In this document: one piece after another, positions 54,154 to 64,000 of the stretch
How positions within the stretch are numbered: position 1 is the first letter of the stretch
Layout of the letters: each line of letters starts with the position of its first letter
DNA from: Hsuehochloa calcarea
Taxonomy: Eukaryota > Streptophyta > Magnoliopsida > Poales > Poaceae
NCBI GenBank assembly: GCA_036346395.1
Contig: CM070599.1
Location: forward strand, 11,089,232-11,153,231
DNA: 64,000 nt
Reading direction: 5' to 3'
Notes under the pieces: generated by a model
What the model was told of the DNA's origin: nothing
The model's database searches: none
Seen by the model: only the letters and a program-made list of their open reading frames with translations
Position numbers and translations under genes: made by a program

Positions 54154-55250
54154 TCAGGTGGATGTTGTCGCTGAATATGAAGAGATGCTCCTGGTGCAGA
54201 AGTGGCCTCTACCCCATGAGTTGTCGAGGTAGGAACAGAGCCACTCAGATCGTCGGTGGGGATAGGAGGAGGTCGCCACCAAACCGAGTAGTAGTAGCAG
54301 GCTCTCCACCCCTCTCAGAGGTAGCTGGAGGATGGTTCGGTTCCTCATCCTCAGAGTCATCATCGACGAAGATGCTTCCTTGAATTTCAGGAACCTGTGT
54401 ACCTGTAGCATCGGGTCTAGTACCAGGACTAGCCTCATCAAAAGTGACTTCGCAAGTCTCAACAATTTTGTTAGTGTCAACATTAAAAACACGATAGCCA
54501 CGAGAATGAGCAGGATATCCAAGAAATATGCCATCAAAACATCTAGACTCAAACTTATCAAGATTGCCATGTTTAAGAATGAAGCACTTGCAACCAAAAA
54601 TCTTGAAATGAGAGACTTTGGGAGAATGACCAAATCTAAGCTCATAAGAGGTCTTCCCAACCACAGATCTCAAGAAAACCCTATTGGAGATATAACAAGC
54701 AGTAGAGATCGCCTCAGCTCAAAATCTCCTAGGAGTAGAATGCTCATTTAACATGGTTCGAGCCATCTCTACAAGGGTTCTGTTTTTCCTTTCTACAACA
54801 CCATTCTCACTGGGAACTCTAGGAGAAGAAAACGATGCTCAATTCCCTATCGCTGAAGGTAGAAAAAGAAGAATTCTTGAATTCTGTCCCATTGTCACTC
54901 CTAATGGCCCTCAAAGCTCCAGGAATATCAACAGCAAGTCTAAGGACCAAATCTCTAAAGAATCCAAATGCTTCGTCCTTAGAGGCGAGAAAATAAACCC
55001 ATGAATACCTGGAGAAATCATCCACAACCACCAGCACATACCATTTCCCACCATCTGACTGAACTCTAGAAGGACCAACTGTGTCTAATTGAAGAAGTCG
55101 TCTGTGTCCATCACCATTACCAAGGTAAGAGGTGGGTGGGAAGCAGACACCATCTTACCATGCCGACAGGGCGAGCACACAAGATCTCTAACAGCCTTCA
55201 GCCTAGGCAAACCTCTAATCAAGTCCTTGCAACTGACTCTAGACAAATGA
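54154..55250 (-). pseudogene. GD3 pol: integrase
   Basis: Catalytic blocks in order: LDTVGPSRVQSDGGKWY (about 55085-55035), the frame 54819-55037 with VVVDDFSRYSWVYF and AIRSDNGTEFKNSSF (second aspartate), then PSENGVVERKNR (about 54810-54775) with the glutamate, and the C-terminal frame 54245-54673 starting VVGKTSYELRFGHSPK and continuing into an acidic linker (DDDSEDEEPNHPP). Frameshifts near 55040, 54820 and 54675 break it. Confidence 0.86.
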
Positions 55251-55700
55251 TCAAAACCTATATGCCCAAGTCTACGATGCCACAAGACAAGGTCATGAGA
55301 ATCAGAGGCTACAAGACACCTAGGACTGGAAGCAGAAGAGATACTGAAATTAGCACAAAAGATCTTCTCAAATCTGGAGATCTTAAAAACAAGCTCACCC
55401 GAGGAATCTAGAACTCTACACTCACCACTTTTAAACCTCACTTCTAGACCCTCATCAAACAGCTGAGAAACAGATAGAAGATTATACCTCAGCTTACTTA
55501 CCAAAGCGATGTCTTTAAGCATGAACTTGTTGTTGACGCGCACAGTGCCCTTTGCAGTCACGGTCCTGGTAGAAGCATCCCCAAATGTAATCAATTCGTT
55601 GCCGGATGCACGTGTGAGGGAGGAGAATCATCTAGAATCTTCGGTCATATGTCGAGAACACCCGGAGTCAACAAGCCATATGTCCTCCTTCCTCGCACGA
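55085..55700 (-). pseudogene. GD3 protease and GAG-pre-integrase region
   Basis: The aspartic protease active site WLVDSGCSRHMT is at about 55680-55643. After a stop in the SRW-type position the frame 55085-55594 continues with ITFGDASTRTVTAKGTVRV, KLRYNLLSVSQLFDEG and the zinc-binding LWHRRLGHIGFDHLSRVS...LVCSPCRHGKMV of the integrase N-terminus. Confidence 0.85.
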
Positions 55701-55762
55701 CGGACCTAAAAAGCACAATCGAAAACATCCGTGCCTCGAAGATCGGGTTAGTGATAAATGAT

Positions 55763-56344
55763 CTAGGAATCCAAAGATTGAGAAGCACGATGTCCGGGAG
55801 CAAAGAGAGAAATAGCGTAAACATGATCAGGAATAAAATCATAAGGATGCACATGAGAACCACCTAGACCTCTCCGAAACGATCTACCAAAAGATCGATA
55901 CTCCCCCTGTCTAGGTGCCACCCGTGGTCTCTCCTCACGATATCCTAATCCAACATGCTGCCTAGACCCACCAAAAGAGTCTACAAAGTTCTCTACAAAT
56001 CTAGGCATATAGGTGGTACGATAAACAGGCTGTCTAGCTCTAGAGACTACAGCTGGAGAAGGGACTCCTCTAATGGATCTCAAGGCGCTCATCCTCTCTT
56101 TTCTCTCAAGTTTTGCTCTCCGGAAGCAGAACTCAACAGTGTGGCCTTCTTTCTTGCAGAAGGTGCAATGGTACTTGACCTTTTGAGGGGTCTGTACAGA
56201 AGGAGTAAATGCACCTTTCTTGCCAGAAAGAGTTTGAGCAAAACCAGCGGATTTGAAGACAACTCTGGATGGCTTAGGAGGTTCTAGTTCAAACAGACCA
56301 TTCTTCACAACTCTAGCAATCCTAGGTGGGTTTTTCTTGGAATG
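55763..56344 (-). pseudogene. GD3 gag C-terminal part with second zinc knuckle
   Basis: Open to 56308 and in the same frame as the upstream spacer, separated only by TAG at 56345-56347. Contains CTFCKKEGHTVEFC, a perfect C-X2-C-X4-H-X4-C knuckle, then an arginine/glycine-rich tail (GEYRSFGRSFRRGLGG). This is the RNA-binding end of gag just before the protease. Confidence 0.83.
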
Positions 56345-57181
56345 CTATAGGGGATTGAAACCTAGACCACTATTTTTCACGCTCACCTTGGATTGATCAA
56401 GAATCATGTTGAGTTTCTTTTTCCCACTCGAAAACTTCTCAAGAGTCACCTTAAGGTAATCATTCTCTTTAATTAGACCCTCACATCTAGTGCACTTGCT
56501 AGACTTGATTACCTCATCACGTTTACTCTTAAGAAGGGCCACTTCCACTTTGAAGGCCTCACAAGACACACAATATGATTCCTTAATCCTATTCAACTGC
56601 TCCCTAAATTTGACTCTAAATGCCTCTTGAATCTGACCAATCATGGTTTCAACTTCAGCATTCAAAACACCAGAGTTAGAATCAATGACTTTCTTAGAAG
56701 CAGTAAAAGACATGGATTTTTCAATTTTAGCTTTTTCTTCAAGAGTCTTGTTTAAGGCTTCAATCTCAATTGTAAGCTTCTGACAATTTTCACAAGAGAC
56801 AGCTCTAGAGTAAACAACTATTTCAATCATCTCTTGCATCTTAATCCTATTATTCTTACAATGAGAGCATGTGTGACTAGCATCAAATTTTTGCAATTCT
56901 TTCAAAGAGCTATTCAATTTTAATTCAAGTAAAGCACAGTTAGAGCATGTTAAGGGAATAGCTTCCATGGCAGTCACATCAAGAGAAATGGCATCTAAAC
57001 AAACAGAACTAGACTTGAGAGATTCTAGTTCATCAAGAGCATCTTTTAATTGATTAGCAACAGAGGAATGAGCAGATTTTAAGCTAGTCAATTCTTTAAG
57101 CAAGCTAGTGCAGGAATCACAAATATCATCAGGATTAATAGATTTAAGCCTAACAACTTCTAGATTCAGATTATCAATCAT
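56345..57181 (-). pseudogene. GD3 gag spacer: long coiled coil with seven CxxC pairs
   Basis: A single open stretch of 278 codons, leucine/lysine/glutamate-rich with heptad character. CxxC pairs: CDSC, CSNC, CSHC, CENC, CVSC and CTRC at 30-60-residue intervals, plus a lone Cys. It ends FSSGKKKLNMILDQSKVS, shared with GD1. The neighbours in frame are gag on both sides, with stops at 57188-57190 and 56345-56347. GD1 has glutamine aligned to the second stop (NSAQNKSK); at the first it has lysine, so the ancestral codon there is uncertain. Role unknown; possibly metal-linked particle assembly. Confidence 0.8.
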
Positions 57182-57187
57182 AATATC

Positions 57188-58412
57188 CTACTTCTTAATC
57201 ATTTTTACTTGCTTATGCAATTTCTGTTCAGCAAGCACCAAAGCCCTTTTCATGTCAGCAATTGAAGGGCATACCTCATCAGGATCACTAAATGGATCCT
57301 CATTGTTGGAGGAGTCGCTGTCGTGGCTGTTCTTGGCCAGGAAACACATGCCAGTGAAGTCATGAGCCTTCTTCTTGCCCCGGGAGTCACTCTCGTCGTC
57401 CTCCGTTTCCGAGTCCACATCGCTCATATTTACATTCTCTAGAGCGGCAAGGACCCGGCTGACAAACTTGCGATAGTTTATCTTCTTGGGTTTTGCATCC
57501 CTCTCCTGGGGATGTCTTCGTGTCTCCTTCTCCTCCTTGCCCTTTAGCTTGGGGCACCTGGAGCGAATGTGGTTTGGCTCACCACATTCGAAGCACGTGA
57601 TAGGTCCACTTTTCCTCCTATTCTTCACCTTGTTGCACGCTCTCGTGAATTTGGTGGATAGGAGGGCTAAGTTATCCTCGGGTAGTTTCTCAAGTTGCTC
57701 ATCGCTTAAAGAATGCAAAGCAGATAATGAAAAACCAGATGAGCTACAATCGAGAGAATCAGAAGAACAAACCTTGGATTTGTCGACCACTAATGCCATC
57801 GACTCTGTCTTGGGGAGACACGAGATAAAGTCAATCTCATGCGTCTTCAACCTCGAGTATAGCTTATCCAAGGTAAGCTCACTCATGACAGTGTTGTCAT
57901 TGATGGAAGTGATCTTCATTCCCCAGACCTTCACATCAAGAGCACCCAAAAGCTGGCGTGCATTTTCAGACTCAGAAAAGACAAAGTCAACAACGCGGAG
58001 ATCATGAAGGATCTTAGAAAATCTTCCCCACAGCTCGTCTAAAGACTCCCCAGGCATTTGTTCGATCTTGGAGTATACTTTCTTCAGCTGGTTCTGTCTA
58101 CTTCCTTGATCGCAGTGGACCCCTCGTGATAGTCACAAAGAGTCCGCCAGATCTCATGAGCAGACCGCAAGTGAGCAACACGCTCAAACTCAGATCGACT
58201 AAGGCCTTGGATCAAATAATTCGAGCCTTGTCGTTGGCCTCCACATCCGAGTGATCATATCGTCATCGGCTGGCACGACATAAGGGTTTTTTTACCTTAA
58301 GCCAAATAGCGTGCCCTTGAGCCTCGATATAAGCATGCATACGAGCCTTCCAATATGCAAAGTCAACTTCATCAAAAATATGTGGCTTGGTTGAGTACTT
58401 GTCAGTCGCCAT
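57188..58412 (-). pseudogene. GD3 gag N-terminal part with first zinc knuckle
   Basis: Start ATG at 58412-58410: MATDKYSTKPHIF...FAYWKARMYAY, the copia gag start conserved with GD1. A frameshift between about 58310 and 58060 leads to the 289-codon frame 57188-58057, which contains LWGRFSKILHDLRVV, SELTLDKLYSRLKTHEID, the first knuckle CFECGEPNHIRSRC (perfect CCHC) and an acidic region SDVDSETEDDESDS. It ends at TAG (57188-57190), after which the same frame continues into the Cys-pair spacer. Confidence 0.86.
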
Positions 58413-58453
58413 GGCTCTAAAGACCGGTTAAGATCTATGAAAAGAGCTAATCA

Positions 58454-58467
58454 GCTCTGATACCACT
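58454..58467 (-). other. GD3 primer-binding site
   Basis: Plus strand GCTCTGATACCACT directly before LTR start 58468; complement pairs with initiator tRNA-Met. Confidence 0.9.
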
Positions 58468-60274
58468 TGTAGGACCGCAAAGGCGACTAGGGGGGTGAAT
58501 AGGCGCTTTCTCAACTTTCTCGCCTTAATCAAATTCAACACGAACTTTACTCCTTTAGCTATGAAAGCTAAGAAGATCCGTAAGTGCACAGAGGAAGCCT
58601 TGTGCTGAATTCGATAACCCCCTCAACCACACGACACAAAAATGGAGAATTGAACTCACTGTTCTGGACTGGGCACTAGCGGTCAGACCGGCTGGAGACA
58701 GGCGGTCGGACCGACGTTCAACTAGCGGTCGGACCGGCTACTAACTGGCGGTCGGACCGTTGGATATCGGTTCGACCAAAGATCGAAGCGCTCGAAAAGC
58801 GGGCGGTCGGACCGCCGTTATAAAACCGGTCAGACCGATTTATTCCAGAACCAAAAAATCAAGCCCAAATCCAAAACGAAATTTGATCCAACTTTTGATT
58901 CAACCAATGAAACTTGACCAAATTTCGAGCACACCTCCCTAAGAATATTAGAGAGCTATTTCTAGCGACGATCCTTCAGATCCACTTCGTAGAATCGATC
59001 TCTCAAGGTTTTACCAAAGAAGTGCACAAACCCTAGAAATATGAAAATCTTGATTCAAGACTTGCTTGTGTGGGTTGATGATCTAGATGATTCTAGTGGT
59101 ATTCCCACACATCAAAGCAAGACAAAATGGGTCAAGAGACCAAGCTTAAACACTTGAATCAAGGAAGCACCAAATTCATCCAAAAGAGAGAAGAACACAA
59201 AGGGGACAAATGATCTTTCAAGCAAGCATCACAAGATTGATTGATCACACTAGATGCTTACAAAGCCTCTCCAACAAGGAGGACAAGAGCTCACACAAGG
59301 AGCACACACACAATCTCCAAACCCTAGTTTCTCCTCTCCTCTCCTCCAAACCCTAGAAAAAGAAGAAGAAGGCCAAATGAGTGCTTAGGGGTTTTACATC
59401 TCCCCCCTTTCTATTTATAGGAAAGGCCTAGGGTTTCACTTTTGGGACCCACTCACACATAACCATTGAAGCAATCGCCTGCTTCACCACGTGTAGGTTG
59501 ATCAGTGGCTCTCATCACGTCGCCAAGTCTCCCCTGTCCGAATCCCATCGGAACCTCCCAGAGACTCGCACTGACTTCTGCACCGCCTGATCCAACCAGC
59601 TCTATCGAACTACCCGTTCGATCCATCTTGCCCATTCTGCACCATGCTTGAGTCACACGACCTCACCCGGCATCCATGATCGCTCGACCTCGGCTCTCCA
59701 AGCGTAGTCCCGATCCACCGACCGCTGACATCGTTGACGCAAGCCACCGCACAAAGCAATAGACAAACAAATCGTTTCCGGGAACAAGTTCTTCACAACT
59801 TGACCCACGTTAGTTCCACAATGCAATATGCAATAATAACGCATTGAAGTTCATACAATAAACACATTCAAATCAACTCAATGCCAATTTGGCTATCCTC
59901 CAAGTCATCGCGTCCGATCGCTTCACAAGGCCGGTCCGACCGATTCGAGCGGTCGGACCGATTCCATAACAAATGGTCGGATCGCCTAAAAGACTTAGCA
60001 AAATTTCATTCGAAATTCAAACCTTCCGAAATTTCAATCGAATAGAACTTTGACTGGAGCTCCAAAATGATGTGACCACATCCGGGAGACTCCTCACTTG
60101 CCTACACAACCTATTTTTGGCTCGGCTCCAAAACCACTTTTCTTTTTGGCGGTCGGACCAAAGAAGCTGCGCGTCCGACCTTCCCATCGCGGTCGGACCT
60201 CCCGTGTCCTGACAGCCCTGGAGCAAACCCGAAAACGCGTGATTTTGCAAACCAACAAAGCCATTGCCAATTGA
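58468..60274 (-). repeat. GD3 5' LTR, outer end missing
   Basis: Matches the 3' LTR throughout but stops near 60274 after GCCATTGCCAATTGA, lacking the last roughly 46 bp with the TGTGGATATC terminus. TATA-like box near 59410. Dyads start at exactly 58681, 58704, 58727 and 58750. Confidence 0.92.
58681..58758. repeat. GGTCNGACC dyad array, exact 23-bp period
   Basis: Four copies of GGTCNGACC start at 58681, 58704, 58727 and 58750. Ten to eleven bases of each 23-bp unit are conserved (GGTCNGACCG) and about 12 vary. The centre base is A, G, G, G here and any base elsewhere. The same motif clusters occur in every GD LTR, the solo LTRs and LTRX. Confidence 0.85.
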
Positions 60275-62421
60275 TTTTGTAAACCAGCAAACCAACTAGT
60301 CCTTAACTGGCTGGGCAACTTCCAAAATAATTCCTGGGCCTCAACCATTCACTGAATTGATCACGTGCAAAAACTTACACCCACCAACTATCAAGTTCGC
60401 ACAAGTCTAAACCAGTTTTAGTTTTAGTTTTCAAGTCAAATCATTTTACAAACTTCCTATGGCAAAAGTAATGCCATAGTTTTCTTTTCAAATTATAGTT
60501 GTTCATTCTGGCTAAAATTCACATATTTAACATTTTGGTCAAAGCATGACTATTCGTAAAATTTTCCAAAAGGCTTTTAGTTCATACTATTGTTCCAACT
60601 GGGTTTTCATCTAAGGTGACAAAGTATAATTAATTCAATGTAAAATTTTGGCCATACAAACGAGTTAGGAATAACTATAAGATTTAAAATAAGAGTTTAA
60701 ATTAAACTAGATATAAATAAGCATGCAGTAATAATCTAAAATAGAATTTAAATAATTTAAAATATTTGGATCAAACATGATCAAGAATGGCCTTACTCAA
60801 ATTGTTATTGATTGGGGTCGTTGAAGAATTCTAGCTCTCCGGAGTCGTCGAAGTTTATACGTGAAAATATGCCAAATTCAAATAAAATTCAACTAAACTC
60901 CAAATTATATAATTTTTGTTTAGTTAGCTAGATTATAATTTTGTATGAATTTAGATATTTGAATCATTGGAATCGAAACTCGTATGAACGAGCATGAGTC
61001 CTCGGAAGTTTGAATTCTTAAGAAATTACCATAAATTCAATTTTCAAAATTAATGAATTATTTTTTCTAAAGGAAAAATCAAAATATTGCGCAAGCATAA
61101 CATCAGCGGATGCATTTCTTTTTTGGCTGAATTTGTTTTTGGGGAAAATCCTATTGAGTCTCTAACAAGTGGCCCGATGGTCTATGGACGAGGTCCACGA
61201 AAATGCTTTGGTCCACGATTGACCAGTTCTGTGAAATAGTGCAGGGATTTACGCATGTGCTAGCGCAACCGCCATGTAGGCGATGACATAGGCGCTGACT
61301 GGGCAGATGAAGCTGACATGGCGCACACGTGGCTGCCAGGTGGCGCCACGTGGTAGCCACATCACTCCCGCGAGTGGCTGCGCATGGGACCAAATGGTCG
61401 TCGGCGCTACGCACCACTACGATGAGTGTGCATGGGCTCAAACAAAAGAGGGAGAAGTGGGGAACCTGGTGCGCACCAGAACGGCAGATGGGCGTGAAGG
61501 TTGGCAGACGACGAGGAAGAAGGCGGTGGTGCGGCTCGGGTCTACGACGACGAAGGTATTCTGCTGACGTTCTGGCGGCGAGAACGTGCGCACAAGGTAG
61601 AACAAGGACCGGCGATGGTGGTGCGGATGGTGTCAACGGAGTTCCAACGGTGGCAGCGCAATCGGCGACGGCGCACCTCGGGGACGACGGCGAGGAAATC
61701 CAAAATCTGGTGACGAGAGAGAATGAAAGAGGCTAGGGCTACGGGAGTTGGATGAGTGAGAGACAGGGGTGCGGGTGCTCCCTTTTATAGGGAGAGGGGA
61801 TGGCCAGAGAGGGGAGAACGTGCGTCAGCGTTACCACACCAGCGGCGGAAATGAGCAATAACGCAAAATGAAATGGCCGAGTGAATGCGAGAGATGGAGT
61901 AGGGATCATGGGCTTGATTGCGCACGATCCTGAGTAGAAACGAGCATTTGAATGCACGGGAACACAAGAAAGGCAACAGCGCTGGCGCCGTCATGAGGAA
62001 GAAGAAGGTGAGGTGGGGGGCCCCACCTAACAGAGAGAGGGAGAGAGGGCAAGGAATGCGGGCGCGAGTGGGCCGTGCTCGGGGGAAAAAGGTCGGGGGC
62101 TTGGGGAAAGAAGTGGGTCGTGGGGAGGAAATTCGGCCCAAAGCAAAATCCGTATTTTTGATGATTTTTGATTTACAAAAATTGAGTGAAATCAAATAGC
62201 CTTTTAACAAATAGCAAATATAGTTCTAAAGTTCTAAAAAAATCACATAAATTTTCTGAATTATTTTGAACTTAAATAAAATATTTTCAACTCAAAATTG
62301 GTATTTAGATTTGCAAATAATTTATTTTAGAATTAAAATAAATAGGAAAGAACTTTTAAAAATTCAAGGAAATTAAGTAAAATTTTCTTTTCAATAGAAA
62401 TAGAATTTTGGGATGTTACAA
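60275..62421 (-). repeat. GYP2 3' LTR, outer end cut by GD3
   Basis: The plus-right terminus ...TTGGGATGTTACA (62421) gives a minus-strand start TGTAACATCCC, directly after a polypurine tract (minus CTCTTTAAGGGGGTAGG). A minus-strand TATA-like box, CTATAAAAGGGAG, is at about 61783-61795, with GC-rich sequence on the left (61150-61740) that yields accidental frames. The left end is undefined because GD3 joins at about 60274. Confidence 0.75.
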
Positions 62422-63440
62422 ACCTACCCCCTTAAAGAGAATCTCGACCCCATGATTCAGACTGGCTAGCAAAGAAGTGGGGATACTCGACTCTCAAATC
62501 TTCTTCTCGTTCCCAAGTGGCCTTTTGTTCTGAGTGATTGCTCCACTGCACTTTGAACGAACAGATGACATTGTTCCTGGTGATGTGTTCTGCCACATCA
62601 AGAATCTTGGTCGAGATCTCCACATAAGTGAGGTCTTTCTGCAGATCAATGCTCTCAAGCAGAGTTTTCTCTGTTGGTACCCTAAAACATTTCTTCAACT
62701 AAGACACATGGAAGATATCATGAACTCCGGATAGTGATTCCGGTAGTTCGAGCTGATATGCAACTTTACCTCTGTTTTACAAAATCTTGTAAGGTTCAAC
62801 AAATATGGGTGCATGTTTTCCTTTGGTACGAAACCTTTTCACTCCTCTAAGTAGAGTCACTCCGAGATAGACAAAATCTCATGTTACAAAGGACAAATCT
62901 CTTCGACGATTGTCAGTATAACTTTTCTGTCGAGACTGTGCTACTTTCAACGTTCCTTTATCACTTTTACCTTATTTTTAGCCTCTGTAATTAAAGTGGG
63001 GACAAAGAAATAATGTTCCCCTACTTGATCCCAAAGGAGAGGTTTTCTACACTTCCTGCAGTACAATTCTTCGAACGGTGACATCTGAAGGCTGGCTTGA
63101 TAGCTGTTATTGTACGAAAATTCTGCAAAGGGAAGGCTCCTATCCCAACTAGCTCCATAATCCAAGGCACAAGCTTGTAGCATATCTTCCAAAATCTAAT
63201 TTACACGCTTTGTCTGACCATCTGTCTGGGGTTGATAAGCACTACTAAAGTTGAGTCTTGTTCCCAACACTTCATACAGGCTTTTCTAGAACCTTGATGT
63301 GAACTGCAAACCTCTGTCTATACTATCTTCTTTGGAACACCGTGCAGACAAACAATCCTAGGCATATACAACTCTACAAGATTGTTACCTCCATCTTGGT
63401 CTTGACTGGAATAAAATGTGCCACTTTAGTCAATCAATCT
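62422..63440 (-). pseudogene. GYP2 pol: Ty3/gypsy integrase C-terminal half
   Basis: Frame 62432-62698 encodes the extreme C-terminus: DLTYVEISTKILDVAEH, KVQWSNHSEQKATWERE, YPHFFASQSESWGRDS, a conserved gypsy chromovirus ending. Frame 62947-63192 encodes LDYGASWDRSLPFAEFSYNN and MSPFEELYCRKCRKPLLW. Just upstream (about 63180-63235) the catalytic-glutamate block reads YQPQTDGQTKRVN* in place of ...TERVNQ, so the third catalytic residue is replaced by lysine and a stop follows. Stops and shifts separate the pieces. Clearly dead. Confidence 0.85.
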
Positions 63441-64000
63441 TGTCGGTGTTTTAGAACCGATCTTACGTAAAGATTGTTTGATTCGGGGGGTCTCCTAGAG
63501 ATGAAATCACGCAAAGCGATTGACACGGATTTTATACTGTGTTCAGCCTTCTCGGGAGAATAACAACCCTACTCCTGTGTGTGTATGGTATTGACTGTAT
63601 TCTTCACAATCAAGCAAGAAACTAAGACTATTACAAAGAACAGTACTTGTGTTTCTCCTTGACTCGCTCTGTTTCGCCCTCCCTTTCGCCCTCTGATTGA
63701 TGTCTTTATATAGTCGTGAAGAAATAGCCGTTTTGTCCTGCGGAAGAGGCGCCTAATTAATCCAGTAATGGGCGCATGATGGCGATAATTACCGCGCATT
63801 GGCTTCTTCACGCCGTCGCGATTATCTTCGAGGTAATGGGGTATTTAAGCACTATTACTACCCAGAATAATAGTGCATGTGGACCGTCCGGATTCCTTAA
63901 TCAATTGGACCCACTCGCTTGTAGGTTTGATTATAAGGTGGTCGTGATTGACTTGGTCGTAGCAGAACTTACGACTGGGTACAAGTCGTAGCAGAGCTTA
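63441..64000 (-). repeat. LTR fragment running off the window
   Basis: Starts TGTCGGTGTTTTAGAACC inside the GYP2 integrase, an LTR-type boundary. A minus-strand TATA-like box (CTATATAAAG) is at about 63701-63712, so the LTR is probably minus-oriented. The far end is beyond the window. The last 50 bp contain a short repeat, CGTAGCAGAACTTACGAC then CGTAGCAGAGCTTA. Confidence 0.5.

Larger units (their letters stand above)
49252..60274 (-). mobile_element. GD3: minus-strand Ty1/copia element (Sire-like), most complete copy
   Basis: 3' LTR 49252-51139, polypurine tract (minus AAGGGGGAGATT) at 51140-51151, non-coding 3' region, RNase H, RT, integrase, protease, extended gag (start 58412), primer-binding site and 5' LTR 58468-60274 (last about 46 bp missing). 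In an aligned 200-bp sample the two LTRs differ at about five positions, mostly transitions, so insertion is fairly recent. It shares LTR termini with GD1, GD2 and the solo LTRs. Confidence 0.93.

Noticed and set aside
57188..57190. Programmed readthrough of TAG codons in GD3 gag
   Set aside because: Similar stops occur scattered in RT and in the unrelated Harbinger transposase, and no conserved readthrough context is visible; random mutation is simpler.
58681..58758. CRISPR-like array (short constant repeats with variable spacers)
   Set aside because: The constant part is only 10-11 bp and a dyad, the spacers are about 12 bp, and the array lies in LTRs of a plant genome with no cas genes. 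It is an LTR motif array.
61151..61736. Three overlapping frames of 86-161 codons in the GYP2 LTR
   Set aside because: All are in the GC-rich part of an LTR, on both strands at once, with no domain; composition explains them.

Overview
This window is a block of nested, mostly broken transposable elements from a plant nuclear genome, almost certainly a grass (Poaceae). The evidence is an Angela-like copia element with LTR terminus TGTTGGAAATATGCC, a PIF/Harbinger transposon with a Myb/SANT-like ORF1 and a HARBI1-type transposase, Ty3/gypsy LTRs of the TGTAA...TTACA type followed by a GGTATCAGAGC primer-binding site, and a GC-rich fragment like grass genic DNA. I see no convincing intact host gene, tRNA or rRNA. 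The species cannot be named from the sequence alone.

Layout. 1-11448 and 25842-37391 are two direct copies of one 11.5 kb segment: the 3' part of a Harbinger element carrying a solo LTR, a degraded LTR remnant, then a minus-strand Angela-like copia. In the left copy the Angela 5' LTR is cut at 11448 by a minus-strand copia (GD1, 11449-20995). GD1 abuts a truncated gypsy element (GYP1, 20996-24368), whose 5' LTR sits inside the ORF1 exon of the right-hand Harbinger copy (24369-29134). The right Angela copy (30105-37953) keeps its outer 5' LTR end. A 376-bp unassigned stretch, a long LTR-like unit (LTRX, 38330-40777) and a GC-rich possible gene fragment (40778-41340) follow. From 42.4 kb a gypsy LTR (GYP3) hosts two further copia elements: GD2 (43200-49028, plus strand, rearranged, with an hAT-type insertion in its 3' LTR) and GD3 (49252-60274, minus strand, the most complete element here). 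The right edge holds a gypsy LTR with integrase remnant (GYP2) cut by another LTR that runs off the window.

What ties it together. GD1, GD2 and GD3 are related copia families (Sire/Maximus-like by inference). Their LTRs run TGTGGATATC...GGTCC(A/T)ACA. They share three non-coding signatures: (1) arrays of the dyad GGTCNGACC, phased at 23 bp in the best-preserved LTR; (2) a short stem-loop near the LTR end whose outer base pair covaries between families; and (3) a long inverted-repeat element 212-217 bp upstream of the 3' LTR in all three. Gag in GD1 and GD3 also carries a large coiled-coil region studded with CxxC pairs, and in GD3 this lies between two CCHC zinc knuckles. I regard these as the most interesting unexplained signals.

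Caution. The two copies of the 11.5 kb duplication are almost identical in AT-rich stretches but scrambled, with many indels, where GGTC/GACC and CAG/CTG motifs are dense. This looks more like context-dependent base-calling error (probably at methylated cytosines) than evolution, so many frameshifts reported below may be artefacts. A separate set of in-frame stops looks like C-to-T deamination.
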